Of a stretch of 49,855 bases of DNA, positions 1-9,368 are shown one piece after another. Position numbers and translations under genes: made by a program. The DNA is taken from NCBI GenBank assembly GCA_015490875.1, contig WFWZ01000165.1, positions 1 to 49,855 of the forward strand. Direction: 5' to 3'. Below the pieces are notes generated by a model. That model had not been told where the DNA came from and searched no databases. It saw nothing but the letters and a program-made list of their open reading frames with translations. Numbering within the stretch: position 1 is the stretch's first letter; each line of letters opens with the position of its first letter. This DNA is from Planctomycetaceae bacterium. Its GTDB lineage: Bacteria > Planctomycetota > Planctomycetia > Pirellulales > Pirellulaceae.

Positions 1-331
1 GGCTGAACCTGGCCCGCCGCGAGAAGATCGGAAGATCTTCGCCCTACCGTCCTCCGCGGGACTGGGGCGGCTTCTTTGTGGGGGGGCTCGGTCGGCTGAA
101 GTGAACCGGGCGGCCGCGCATCCGGTGGCGGGGGGGCCGGCAGTAGCGTGGCGGTGATCGAGCGGTTGGGGGCTGCGACAAAATAGTTGCAAACGTTTGG
201 GCCCCCAATTATGTTGAAACCATCGGTATCGATTGGTGAAGCTCTAGGCATTGCTGCGAACGCAGCGGGTTGCGGCGACTTTGCGTCTGGGCCATTCGTT
301 TGCGGTTTTTCGATTGGAAGTGGGAAGTTCT
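1..331. other. Leader region with no supported gene
   Basis: This stretch precedes the first gene. One frame is open from base 2 to a TGA at 152-154, but its translation is low-complexity, Gly/Ala/Arg-rich and unlike any family I know, so I do not call it a gene tail. A small hairpin lies at 23-40 (arms GAAGATC and GATCTTC, loop GGAA). It has no T-run and cannot be assigned to an upstream gene that lies outside the window. The rest looks like the untranslated leader of the giant protein gene. Confidence 0.4.
187..215 (+). promoter_or_regulatory. Possible sigma70-type promoter for the giant protein gene
   Basis: TTGCAA at 187-192 and TATGTT at 210-215 are separated by 17 bases, each matching 4 of 6 consensus positions. 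A transcript from here would have a leader of about 110 bases before the ATG at 332. Found by eye; such matches also occur by chance. Confidence 0.3.
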
Positions 332-3300
332 ATGTCGAAGTCATTGACCAGAAAGAACTTGCGTCGTAAAGGTCGGACGTTTCGCCCCGAGGTGCTTGAG
401 CCGCGGATGATGCTTGCCGCCGACGTCTTGGGCGCGCTCGACTACAACCCCTTCCACAACGCGTTGAATCCGGCTGACGTGAATCTCGACGGCTATGTGA
501 CTCCCGTCGACGCACTGACCGTCATCGACGGCCTGACGCGGTTTGGAGCCATGTCGATTGAGGAGTTGGCGGCGAGCGAAAATGCAGGGCAGTTTTCTCG
601 CATAGCGCCTGACAGCTCGGGGGATGGCTATGTGTCTTCTCAAGATGCTCTCGTTGCAATTGAGGCGCTCCACAAATTCGAGGGCCAATCGGACCCGGTT
701 ATTGAGTTTTCGTACTCGCTCACGGACGTATTCGGGAATCCGATCAGCAACCGGCAGGTGAAGGTGGGTGAGGACTTTCGGCTGAACATGTTTGCCAAGG
801 ATATCCGACCGGTTGCCCAGCGATTCGGGGTCTACTCGGGTTATTACGATATTGTCTATGACAACCCGAGTGCTTTTTCGCTGGCGTACGGGGAGATTCA
901 GCAGTTTACGCTTGGCAATTGGAAGCGGACGGCGGGGACGTCGTACACATTGACGTTCCAGGGCGAGACGACTCAGCCGATTCCTGGGGATTTGACGAAA
1001 GAGCCGATGGCGGACGCGATCCGGGTGGCGTTGGAGGGGTTGCCCTCGGTGGAGCCTGGCGACGTCGAAGTGGTGGCACGAGGCAACACGGAGTGGTGGA
1101 TTCGGTTCATCGGCCAATATCAGAAGACGAATGTACCGGAAATGACGGTAGATGTATCGAATCTGGTTCCCCGTGATCCCAGCCAGCCAGTCAATGGCCA
1201 GGTGATCGAGTTGTATCCTGCGGACGTCACGAACGCCGACACGTTCAGGAATTCGTTCCCACCGGGGCCGGAGCAGGTGCTCGCTCGGCGACTTGGGTCT
1301 CAAGGGCCTTCCAAGTACGAGGACATCGGTTCATTTTGGTCGGAGACGAGTTCGACGGAACGACCGGACCCTGATGCGCCTGTGTTGTTGAACTACGTCG
1401 TTTTGCACGCGGAGTCGAAGGGGCGTGTGACCTTTGGTTTTGGGCGTCCGGACAACCGTTTGGCGGACGTGCTTTTGTTGCAGTACAAGAATGACCAGGG
1501 ACAGTTGGTCGACTTGCTGGATGAGGACCCGTCGCTGATCGACTATTCGCAGACGTTGACGGTCTTTGTCGTTCAGCCAGTCAACGCCGAGGACGACCTC
1601 TTCCCGGCTCAGGGGGATCCCGACATCCTGGAAGACCCGGCTGCGCCGATTGAGCTGGATGTCTTGGCAAATGACTTCCTGGAGGAAGGTTCGACGGGCA
1701 CGTTGGCATTGGATCCCAATGGCTTGGGGACGCCGGACCAGGGAGGGACGGTTCAGGTTTCCGGTGGCAAGATCCTTTATACACCGGCTCAAGACTTCTT
1801 CGGCACGGAAACATTCACCTACACGGCCGTCGACGGTTTGGGGAATTCGGACACGGCGACGGTGACGGTGGTCGTCGCGAATGTGAACGATCCGCCGGTA
1901 GCCGTCGATGACACCGCGACGGTCGACGAAGACTCGGTGGGGAATGTGCTCGATCCTTTGGCCAACGACGACGTGGGCCCGCCGAACGAGAATGAGACGC
2001 TGCGCATTGAATCGGTGTCGGCTGTTTCGCATCCGCAAGATTTCGCGACGCGTGTGCGGATCGTCAACAACGGGACTCGCATTGAGTATGATCCGATTCC
2101 CGATTTCTTTGGCGAAGAGGTGTTCGATTACGTCATTAGTGACGGCAACGGCGGGTTCGATACAGGCCGAGTGACGGTGACGGTCGTCGATGTCAACGAT
2201 GATCCGACGGCGGCCGATGATGCCGTGACGGTGGACGAAAACAGTACCGACAATACGATCTCGGTGTTGGCCAATGACTCAATCGCACCCGATGCCAATG
2301 AGACGTTGACGATCGTGGCACCGCTGAACCCCGTGAACGTCCAGCCCGGCTTCGACACTCGGGTGCAGATCAGTGGCGGCACCGTGGTTCTCTACACGCC
2401 GCCGGCTGATTTTGTAGGTGAGGAGAGTTTCGAATACACGATCGATGACGGGCGAGGCGGTCAAGATACGGCAACGGTCGTTGTGACGGTTGTGAATGTC
2501 AACGATCCCCCAACGGCCGTGGACGATCTCACGTTGGTGGCCTTCGAGGCGCTACCAGACCCGCAGACCTTGGATGTTCTAGCCAATGACAGCGTCGGAG
2601 CCAATGACGTGGGCGACGAATTGACGATCGTTTCGGTCACGCCCACAGCTGGGGCCTTCGACCCCGACAGCACGATCACGATTGCTCCGGACGGCAAGAC
2701 GCTGCTATATATCCCCAATCCCAATCGTCCGGCCGTATTCTTTGATGAATTTAGCTATACGGTTTCGGACGGTACGTTCACCGACACAGCGGACGGCAAG
2801 ATCGAAGTACTTCCCTTGAATCGTCCCAAGGCTCGAGACGATGAGTTTACCGTTCAGGAAGACAGTGCCGACAACGTGCTGGATGTGACGACGAATCCTG
2901 CTGGTCGTGACTTCTTCAACGAGAGTGCCACCCAGCGGACGCTGACGATTGTAACGCCGCCCGCTCATGGAACGGCCACTGTCAGCGGACTGGATATCCT
3001 GTACACGCCCGATCCTGACTTCTTCGGTACCGATACGCTGGTCTATGAGATCGATGATGACTTCATCGGCGATGATGGACAGCCGAGCGATCCGGATCAG
3101 GCAACAGTGACGATTACCGTGGAGAACGTCAATGACGATCCGGTGGCGCGCGACGACGTGGCTACGGTCGCAGAAGATTCGGTGGACAATCGGATCGACG
3201 TTCTCGCCAATGACGATGATGGAGTGGACGAGGGTGAAACGTTGACAGTCGTCGACGTGATGACGCCGGCCGGATTCCGCGGCTCGGCTTCGGTTTCGCC

Positions 3301-4927
3301 CGACGGTCTTGCCGTCTTGTATACGCCGGCTCCCGATTTCTTCGGGAATGAGACGTTCGAGTACCGCATTTCGGATGGGAACGGCGGGTTCGCGACGGCT
3401 CAAGTGGATGTGACGGTGACGCCGGTCAACGATGATCCGACTGCCAACGACGACAATGTGACGGTGCAGGAGGACACGGTTACCGACATCGATGTGTTGG
3501 CCAATGACACGTTTGCCCCCGACGAGGGTGAGACGCTGACGATCACCGACGTTGGCTTTGGCGGAACGTCAGGTCAGACCGAACAAGGGGGTACGGTGTC
3601 GATCGTGGGCGGCCAGGTGCGTTACGAGCCGCCGGCCGACTTTTTTGGGACGGACCGCTTCGGCTACAGCATCACTGATGGCAACGGCGGCAGCGATTCG
3701 GCCAACGTGACGGTGACGGTCGAAAACGTCAATGATCCGCCTGAAGCGGTTGCCGATCCGACGCCGGGTTCGGGCGAGAAGATTCTGGCGATCAAGGACT
3801 TCACCGACCAGGAAATCGACGTGCTGGCCAACGATACGCCCGGCCCGGGAGGAGAGACGGGGACACTCACGATCGTGGACGTGGGAACACCCAGCCAGGG
3901 AGGAACCGTGGCGATCGCTCCGGGTGGTGACCGGCTACTGTACAGTCCTCAGACGGGATTCACCGGAGTCGAGACCTTTACGTATACCGTATCCGATGGA
4001 GAGTTAACGAGTAGCACCACGGTGACGGTCGATGTGGTCGAGGCGATCCCGAGCGACGTTTCCGGGTTCCTCTACATCGATGCCGATAACGACGGGGAAT
4101 TCGATGAGGCCGAACCGTTCAACGACTTGAATGGAAACGGCATGTGGGAGGCGGGCGAGCCGTATCAGGACCTCAACGGCAACGGCTACCGCAACGGCGC
4201 TGAATTGCGGCTGGGGGGGATCGACGTGACGATCGTCGGTCGGACGATTCGCGGTGAAACCTACAGCCGTACCTTGACGACCGGACCGGATGGCCGCTTT
4301 GTGTTTGAAGATGTACTTCCCAGTTCGCTCGATCCTGGTGATCCCGGCTACTCGATCTTCGCTTCGCAGGGTGCCTTCCTGATGGATGGCAAGGACAGCA
4401 TCGGCGAGCAGGGAGGGCAAGCCGACAGTGATCAAGACATGCTGACTGGCATCAAGCTGAACATCTTTGGAACCGACAACGCGCGGAACAACCGTTTTGG
4501 TGAGCGGGGCATTGATGCGCGGTACTTCAATCGTTCCAACCTCTATGCCAGCTCGACGCCCTTTGGAGCCCTCGTCGCCACGCGCAGTGGCGGACCCCAG
4601 TATTGGTTCGCTCTCATGGAAGGATGGGAGAACGTCACCAACGTGAGCATCACCGATATTGGGCTTGCTGACGCTGCGAATCCGAAGACGGTCAACACGC
4701 TGAAAGTGACGGTGCAGTTCCGTAACGGAACGTCCCGTGAAAAGGTCATCTCCTACGGGACGCCTGAGTGGGCTCACGTCCGCATCAACGGACTGGATGG
4801 TGCTGGCGGCTACGTCTTCCGCCTCGACGGTACGTTGGCCGATCTCGGGTTGGCCGGTGGCGGGGAGAGTGAAGGGGAATATGTCGAGTCGTTGGACGTC
4901 TGTTTCGCCGAGTGGGGAGCCAACTGA
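332..4927 (+). CDS. Giant extracellular protein: LEPR-type N-terminus, dockerin, cadherin-like repeats, SdrD-like domain
   Basis: About 1531 residues. The ATG at 332 is preferred over the upstream in-frame ATG at 251 because GGGAAG lies just before it and because the conserved N-terminus begins here. Residues 1-30 are basic and end in LEPRMMLAA, a signature of large exported planctomycete proteins that lack an ordinary long hydrophobic signal. Two dockerin/EF-hand-like segments follow: DVNLDGYVTPVDALTVIDGL (about 49-68) and DSSGDGYVSSQDALVAIEAL (about 94-113). Residues 118-410 contain cohesin-like beta segments. About eight cadherin-like repeats fill 415-1236. At about 1240-1370 lies an SdrD B-like domain with acidic loops such as DADNDGEFDEAEPF and DLNGNGMWEAGE, likely binding calcium. 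The last 150 residues are a beta-rich module I do not recognise. The likely role is a cell-surface or matrix adhesin or scaffold. The gene converges on the BBP7 barrel gene. Confidence 0.88.
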   Translation: MSKSLTRKNLRRKGRTFRPEVLEPRMMLAADVLGALDYNPFHNALNPADVNLDGYVTPVDALTVIDGLTRFGAMSIEELAASENAGQFSRIAPDSSGDGYVSSQDALVAIEALHKFEGQSDPVIEFSYSLTDVFGNPISNRQVKVGEDFRLNMFAKDIRPVAQRFGVYSGYYDIVYDNPSAFSLAYGEIQQFTLGNWKRTAGTSYTLTFQGETTQPIPGDLTKEPMADAIRVALEGLPSVEPGDVEVVARGNTEWWIRFIGQYQKTNVPEMTVDVSNLVPRDPSQPVNGQVIELYPADVTNADTFRNSFPPGPEQVLARRLGSQGPSKYEDIGSFWSETSSTERPDPDAPVLLNYVVLHAESKGRVTFGFGRPDNRLADVLLLQYKNDQGQLVDLLDEDPSLIDYSQTLTVFVVQPVNAEDDLFPAQGDPDILEDPAAPIELDVLANDFLEEGSTGTLALDPNGLGTPDQGGTVQVSGGKILYTPAQDFFGTETFTYTAVDGLGNSDTATVTVVVANVNDPPVAVDDTATVDEDSVGNVLDPLANDDVGPPNENETLRIESVSAVSHPQDFATRVRIVNNGTRIEYDPIPDFFGEEVFDYVISDGNGGFDTGRVTVTVVDVNDDPTAADDAVTVDENSTDNTISVLANDSIAPDANETLTIVAPLNPVNVQPGFDTRVQISGGTVVLYTPPADFVGEESFEYTIDDGRGGQDTATVVVTVVNVNDPPTAVDDLTLVAFEALPDPQTLDVLANDSVGANDVGDELTIVSVTPTAGAFDPDSTITIAPDGKTLLYIPNPNRPAVFFDEFSYTVSDGTFTDTADGKIEVLPLNRPKARDDEFTVQEDSADNVLDVTTNPAGRDFFNESATQRTLTIVTPPAHGTATVSGLDILYTPDPDFFGTDTLVYEIDDDFIGDDGQPSDPDQATVTITVENVNDDPVARDDVATVAEDSVDNRIDVLANDDDGVDEGETLTVVDVMTPAGFRGSASVSPDGLAVLYTPAPDFFGNETFEYRISDGNGGFATAQVDVTVTPVNDDPTANDDNVTVQEDTVTDIDVLANDTFAPDEGETLTITDVGFGGTSGQTEQGGTVSIVGGQVRYEPPADFFGTDRFGYSITDGNGGSDSANVTVTVENVNDPPEAVADPTPGSGEKILAIKDFTDQEIDVLANDTPGPGGETGTLTIVDVGTPSQGGTVAIAPGGDRLLYSPQTGFTGVETFTYTVSDGELTSSTTVTVDVVEAIPSDVSGFLYIDADNDGEFDEAEPFNDLNGNGMWEAGEPYQDLNGNGYRNGAELRLGGIDVTIVGRTIRGETYSRTLTTGPDGRFVFEDVLPSSLDPGDPGYSIFASQGAFLMDGKDSIGEQGGQADSDQDMLTGIKLNIFGTDNARNNRFGERGIDARYFNRSNLYASSTPFGALVATRSGGPQYWFALMEGWENVTNVSITDIGLADAANPKTVNTLKVTVQFRNGTSREKVISYGTPEWAHVRINGLDGAGGYVFRLDGTLADLGLAGGGESEGEYVESLDVCFAEWGAN
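1570..4045 (+). repeat. Tandem cadherin-like (tandem-95 type) protein repeats
   Basis: About eight diverged coding repeats of 95-110 codons. Most begin with a VNVNDPPxAxDD-like boundary, then an acidic V-x-E-D-S/T, then D-V-L-A-N-D, a Y-T-P-x-x-D-F-F-G core and an F-x-Y-x-I-x-D-G-x-G close. The repeats differ at the DNA level, so this is an old protein repeat and not a recent duplication. The fourth and fifth units have lost the VND boundary and read NRPKARDD-like instead. Confidence 0.8.
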
Positions 4928-4970
4928 GTTGCCGACAGGTCGACAGTTGGGGCTCCTCGCCGGGTAAGTG

Positions 4971-6257
4971 CTACCACCGGACGGTGGCTCCCACCGAAAG
5001 TGCGTGCATATAGTATTCCGCGTTTCGGAACTGGAAGCTTGGGTTGGGTGTCACCTGGGTCTGGTCGACATTGAGATTGACGGCGTCGGTGGCGAGCGCG
5101 ACGTTGCTCCACCAGGTGAATCGGTACCCCACGTTCAAGGCCAGGTAGTCGTTGACGGAGTAGGCAGCCGTCACGCCGAATTCGGGGATGTACGCCGTTT
5201 TGTTCCGCGAGTAGGTGCCGATATTGGATGCCTGGGTCAGGAGGCCGTTGTTGCTGGTCACCGGGCCTCCTCCCGTGTCGACGACGGTACGACCACTGAT
5301 CGTGACCCGCTGGTTCATGTTGCCGACTGCCAATTTGGCCAGGAGGCTGACGGTCAGCCGCCGATAGTGGAAATCACCCACGACTCCGATGACGCCGCCG
5401 TGGAATTCGTTGCGAGCATCGAAGTTGTCGAGGATATCGAGGGTCGTTCCCACCGGGAAACCACCTCCGCCGAGAATGGTGCTCGAAGACTGAATCGACA
5501 GGTCATCGTCGATCCTCATGAACTCATAGCCACCGAAAGCATCGACCGAAAATCCCCGGCCGACCCATACGTTCGTCCGCAGATAGGCGTCCGTACCCAG
5601 AATGTCGTTGGTGGCTCGGATCGAAATACTGCCGCGAGAGACTCCCGGATAGGCGACCAGAAAGGCATCCTGGGTTGCCGTATCCACTGCGAAGAAGGGG
5701 CGGGCGATGATGGTCGAACCATCGGAAGAATTGCCGTATCCGACGATGTCGCCCGCGAATCCCCAAACAGTGGCTCCAGCCCCCAGACTCTCGAAATCGT
5801 CGAACCATGTGCCGAAGTCAAGGCGGGCTCCCCCTTGACTGCCGTCCCCGATATCACCGTTGCCAAAGAGGATCGTGGTTGCAGGTCGCCCCAGCACACC
5901 AGCATCTGCCTGGGGGGTTCCCGGTGGACTGGTGGTGACGAGTGCCGGCACCCGGCGTCCTTTCCCCCAACCAAGCAGGAAATCTGCGGAAACCCACGCA
6001 ATCCAACGACGGCATGCCGGACAGGCACATCCTTGGTAGTAGTGTTCACAACCTCGCTGGTCACAGCATGCTTGCCCCGCATTTGCAGCATAAGCCTCGA
6101 CTCCCGCAAGGGCTCCTTGGGTGGAAACAGCCGTAATGGGAGACCACTGCAGCGACGGGGGGCTTTGAGCGAGTGCTCGGGACGCCACCGTTGCGGCGAT
6201 GAGCGCGATTGCACAGCGGGCAGACATCATGAGCATCTTCATGGGCGGAACTCGCAT
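4971..6257 (-). CDS. BBP7-family outer-membrane beta-barrel protein
   Basis: About 428 residues from the ATG at 6257; ATGs at 6242 and 6305 are alternatives, and none has a clear Shine-Dalgarno. The N-terminus is a signal peptide with core CAIALIAATVASRALAQ. A Cys-rich segment follows (CCDQRGCEHYYQGCACPAC), then W-x-S-A-D-F-L-L-G-W, the usual entry to the BBP7 barrel. The rest alternates short amphipathic strands with loops and ends in an aromatic-rich strand closing with V-G-A-T-V-R-W, as expected of an outer-membrane barrel ending in an aromatic residue. Predicted location is the outer membrane; the substrate is unknown. The gene is convergent with the giant surface protein, its stop lying about 43 bases beyond that gene's stop, with no clear terminator between them. 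Confidence 0.8.
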   Translation of the reverse strand: MRVPPMKMLMMSARCAIALIAATVASRALAQSPPSLQWSPITAVSTQGALAGVEAYAANAGQACCDQRGCEHYYQGCACPACRRWIAWVSADFLLGWGKGRRVPALVTTSPPGTPQADAGVLGRPATTILFGNGDIGDGSQGGARLDFGTWFDDFESLGAGATVWGFAGDIVGYGNSSDGSTIIARPFFAVDTATQDAFLVAYPGVSRGSISIRATNDILGTDAYLRTNVWVGRGFSVDAFGGYEFMRIDDDLSIQSSSTILGGGGFPVGTTLDILDNFDARNEFHGGVIGVVGDFHYRRLTVSLLAKLAVGNMNQRVTISGRTVVDTGGGPVTSNNGLLTQASNIGTYSRNKTAYIPEFGVTAAYSVNDYLALNVGYRFTWWSNVALATDAVNLNVDQTQVTPNPSFQFRNAEYYMHALSVGATVRW

Positions 6258-6512
6258 GAGGGAACGGTCGTCATTCCTACCCGTTTGATCGGTCAAGCTT
6301 GACATCCGCAGCAAACAATTCGCTACAGCCGGAAAAGCCTTCCTATCTTGACTAGCTTCTTGCTTCACCTCCCTTGGGAGGCGATCTGGCGAGCCGGATC
6401 GTCAGAATTAGTACCCTATCCGGGATCTTGCGGTACAATTCGAGGACGGAGTTCTGCTTAAGCGCGGGCCGTTGGGGACCCGGCTCCCGGTACTCGTAGG
6501 ATGGGTGGGTGT

Positions 6513-8528
6513 ATGAGTTCAGTCGCATCGGAACAGACGAGCGTCCAGGAAGGGGAGGGCGTACTCGAGACTCCGGAGGTGGTCGCCGTTCCCCAAGGTG
6601 GCTACCGCGACGGTCGACTCCGTCGATGGTTGACACCCCGTCTCCGCAGGTGGCGTCGCGTTTTACCGATCATCGACGCCTACGAGAAACAATACCTCCG
6701 GTGGGATGATGAACGGCTTCGGAAGGAGAGTCTTTCACTTCGTTTCCGGGCCAAGAGTGGCGAATCGCTTCACAATCTGGTTCCCGAAGCATTCGCATTG
6801 GTCCGCGTGGCTGCTCAGCGGACCATCGGGTTGCGGCACTACGACGTGCAGATGATTGGAGGGATGGCACTCTTCGAGGGCGTCATTGCCGAGATGGACA
6901 CGGGCGAAGGCAAGACGCTGACGGCAACGTGCCCTCTCTATCTTCGCGCTCTGGTCGGCAAGGGAGTGCATCTGGCCACGGTCAACGACTATCTGGCAGC
7001 TCGCGACGCCCAAGAGATGGGCCCTGTCTACGAGTTTCTTGGGCTGACGGTAGGGTGTGTGCAGTCTCAGGACTCGCAAGAGCAGCGGCGGGAGGCGTAC
7101 GCCGCCGACATTACCTATGGAACGGCCAAGGAATTCGGCTTCGACTTCCTGCGCGACCGGTTGTTGCTCCGGCGACTCGGTCGCAAGGCCGGGGATTTTC
7201 TCGGACTGGGGAGCAGCCAGCGGTGGGACGACTCGGGGGACAAGCCGGTCCAGCGGGGCGCCTACTTCGCGCTGGTGGACGAGGCGGACAGTGTCCTCAT
7301 CGATGAGGCTCGGACTCCGCTGATCATCGGATCGCTGGGAGACACGGTTCGCGACACGATCGTCGCTACCTACCAATGGGCCGCCGAAGTGGCTCCTCAG
7401 TTTGTCGAAGACGTTCATTTCGAGGCGGACGACGACACCAAGAAGATCGAGTTGAAGGCGGAAGGACGTCAACTGGTGCGGCGACTCCCCAAGCCCGACC
7501 TGGTGCGAACGGTGGGGCTCATCGACCTGTACGAGTACACTGAGAGGGCGATCAAGGTCCTGCGCGACTTTCATCGCGACCAGCAGTACGTCGTACGTGA
7601 AGGCGAAATCGTCATTGTCGATGAGTATACGGGGCGATTGGGCGAGGGTCGCAAATGGCGCGACGGGATCCACCAGGCCATTGAGGCGAAAGAGAAGGTC
7701 GAGGTGACGGTTCCGACGGGACAGGCGGCGCGCATCACGGTGCAGGATCTTTTCTTGCGCTATCCATTCCGAGCGGGAATGACGGGGACTGCCATGTCGG
7801 CGGCTCGCGAGTTTCGCAAGATCTACAAAATGCCGGTGGTCCGCATCCCCACGAATCGTCCGATTCGGCGAAAGGCCCTGCCGACGCGTGTGTTCGGGAC
7901 GAGCGAGGAGAAATGGGCTGCCATCGTGGAGGACGTAAAGCGGTTGCACGCCGAGGGCCGACCGGTGCTGATCGGAACGCGATCGATCGACAAATCGGTG
8001 CATCTGTCCCGTTTGCTCAACGAGGCGGGGATCGCCCATCAGGTCCTCAATGCCCACGAAGTCGCCAAGGAGGCTGATATTGTGGCTCAAGCCGGACAAG
8101 CCGGCCGCGTCACGGTCGCGACCAATATGGCGGGCCGGGGGACCGACATCAAGCTGGGGCCGGGAGTTGCCGAGAGGGGCGGCCTGCACGTGATTTGTAC
8201 CGAGCGGCACGATGCCTTCCGGATCGACCGGCAGTTGTATGGCCGGTGCGGTCGGCAAGGGGACCCCGGCACCTATCAGCAGTTCTTGGCTCTTGATGAC
8301 GAAATTCTTCGCAACGCCTACGGACCGCAATACGCGGCGAAGATGGAAAAAGTGGGCAAGGGTCGCAAGGGAGAACTGCCCGCCTACGAAAAGCTCTTCC
8401 GACGAGCTCAGCGAAAGGTTGAACGCAAGCACTTTCGGGACCGCAATGTCCTCCTGTATCACGAGCGGGAGCGGAAAAAAATGCAGCGGGAGATGGGACA
8501 GGACCCGTATCTCGATACGGCCGAGTAG
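6513..8528 (+). CDS. Short SecA-type preprotein translocase ATPase (C-terminally reduced paralog)
   Basis: 671 residues from the ATG at 6513, which has AGGATGGG about eight bases upstream; the ATG at 6501 is possible. SecA motifs are clear. The Q-motif region reads RTIGLRHYDVQMIGGMALFE, Walker A is TGEGKT (130-135), and Walker B with the SecA signature is VDEADSVLIDEARTPLIIG from about 255. The preprotein cross-linking region has VDEYTGRLGEGRKWRDGIHQ, followed by AGMTGTA, and the second motor domain has ATNMAGRGTDIKLG and the RQLYGRCGRQGDPG arginine-finger region. The protein stops shortly after AQRKVERKHF, early in the helical scaffold. It therefore lacks the helical wing, the two-helix finger region and the C-terminal zinc tail of housekeeping SecA (roughly 850-1200 residues). 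It probably acts on a specialised export route rather than replacing SecA. It is followed by its own terminator and then the sigma factor/HlyD/M50 genes. Confidence 0.9.
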   Translation: MSSVASEQTSVQEGEGVLETPEVVAVPQGGYRDGRLRRWLTPRLRRWRRVLPIIDAYEKQYLRWDDERLRKESLSLRFRAKSGESLHNLVPEAFALVRVAAQRTIGLRHYDVQMIGGMALFEGVIAEMDTGEGKTLTATCPLYLRALVGKGVHLATVNDYLAARDAQEMGPVYEFLGLTVGCVQSQDSQEQRREAYAADITYGTAKEFGFDFLRDRLLLRRLGRKAGDFLGLGSSQRWDDSGDKPVQRGAYFALVDEADSVLIDEARTPLIIGSLGDTVRDTIVATYQWAAEVAPQFVEDVHFEADDDTKKIELKAEGRQLVRRLPKPDLVRTVGLIDLYEYTERAIKVLRDFHRDQQYVVREGEIVIVDEYTGRLGEGRKWRDGIHQAIEAKEKVEVTVPTGQAARITVQDLFLRYPFRAGMTGTAMSAAREFRKIYKMPVVRIPTNRPIRRKALPTRVFGTSEEKWAAIVEDVKRLHAEGRPVLIGTRSIDKSVHLSRLLNEAGIAHQVLNAHEVAKEADIVAQAGQAGRVTVATNMAGRGTDIKLGPGVAERGGLHVICTERHDAFRIDRQLYGRCGRQGDPGTYQQFLALDDEILRNAYGPQYAAKMEKVGKGRKGELPAYEKLFRRAQRKVERKHFRDRNVLLYHERERKKMQREMGQDPYLDTAE

Positions 8529-8577
8529 CCGGCTCGCGGCACGTGCACTCGCCTCTACACAGGGCCCGGTTCGGGGG

Positions 8578-8602
8578 AGAAGGCGAGGTGGCCTTCTTTT
8601 TT
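8578..8602 (+). terminator. Rho-independent terminator after the SecA-like gene
   Basis: Arms AGAAGGC (8578-8584) and GCCTTCT (8591-8597) enclose a six-base loop and run straight into a T tract (8596-8602); a second T tract follows. It lies 50 bases after the SecA-like stop codon and separates that gene from the sigma factor gene. Confidence 0.8.
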
Positions 8603-8690
8603 CGTTTTTTTTCGGTAAATCGGCCAGGGCTCCAACGTATCTTACTAGCAATGGAGCACCTGGTTGGCGAAGGCGACTCGAGGCAGCCGG

Positions 8691-9275
8691 ATGACAGACT
8701 CGCTGGAGCGATGCGACAACGGGGGGCGGGATGCGGTGCCTCGCGGGTTCCCATCGTCGCCTTCGGTCGCCGACTCGCTGGCCGAATTGCTTCGTAGACA
8801 TGGGGGCAAGGTGGCCGGTCATCTCCGGCGCCGTTTTCCCGGGCTCAGCGAAGAGGAACGATATGACGTCTTGGTCGATGCACTCCTGCTGTTCACACGC
8901 CTGTACGATGCGAACCGCGGGCCTGCCGGACCATTTCTCCTCCTATTGGCTCATCACCGGGCGATCGATTTCTTGCGGACCGAGCCCCAACGTCGCCCGG
9001 CATCGGCGTCGTGGCTGGAAGAGGTGCCATCCGTCGACGGTCCGCCGGAACGGCGATTGGAGCAGCGCGAGCGGGTGGAAGAGATTCGCGAGGCGATCGG
9101 ACATCTCTCGAAGATGGAGCGGTTGGTCGTGGAGGCGGACGTCGAGGCCGGAGGCGCCGTCAATGCTCGGCGGCTCGCACGACAACTCGAGACGACCGAG
9201 CGAGCCATTTATGCGGCTCGAGCGCGTGCTCGAGAAAAGTTGGCCAGGTGGCTGTTGCCGAGCGCCGGTTCTTGA
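8691..9275 (+). CDS. Sigma-70 family (ECF-like) RNA polymerase sigma factor
   Basis: 194 residues. The ATG at 8691 has GAGG seven bases upstream, so I prefer it to an upstream in-frame TTG. Region 2 is seen at about 35-95: LGLSEEER-like helices, then FLLLLAHHRAIDFLRTE, matching the region 2.4 pattern A-x-N/H-x-A-I-D-x-L-R. Region 4 is at about 130-185, with an L-S-x-M-E-R-L-V-V-E-A helix and a recognition helix, RRLARQLETTERAIYAARARAREKL shortened here to its core ARQLETTERAIYAARAR. The length fits an ECF-type factor without region 3. It begins a same-strand run with the 181-residue protein and the HlyD/M50 genes, so it may control them. No anti-sigma factor with a membrane segment is visible next to it. 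Confidence 0.8.
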   Translation: MTDSLERCDNGGRDAVPRGFPSSPSVADSLAELLRRHGGKVAGHLRRRFPGLSEEERYDVLVDALLLFTRLYDANRGPAGPFLLLLAHHRAIDFLRTEPQRRPASASWLEEVPSVDGPPERRLEQRERVEEIREAIGHLSKMERLVVEADVEAGGAVNARRLARQLETTERAIYAARARAREKLARWLLPSAGS

Positions 9276-9368
9276 AGGACGAGGCAGGATGAGGTGTGGC
9301 GTGTTCGGCGGACGGTGAGGTGCCTTCACGATGTTGCAAGTAGCTATCAGCGATGACCGGGAGGGGCG

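Noticed and set aside
1570-4045. CRISPR-like or recent DNA tandem repeats
   Set aside because: The repeat is visible only in the protein; the DNA units differ widely and have no constant spacers.
5000-6300. Plus-strand reading frame of about 440 codons opposite the BBP7 gene
   Set aside because: It has no family motif or ribosome site, and the minus strand encodes a clear signal peptide and barrel in the same place.
6735-8822. Long minus-strand frame opposite the SecA-like gene
   Set aside because: It is the antisense of a strongly conserved gene in GC-rich DNA, with Arg/His/Pro-rich translation and no motif.
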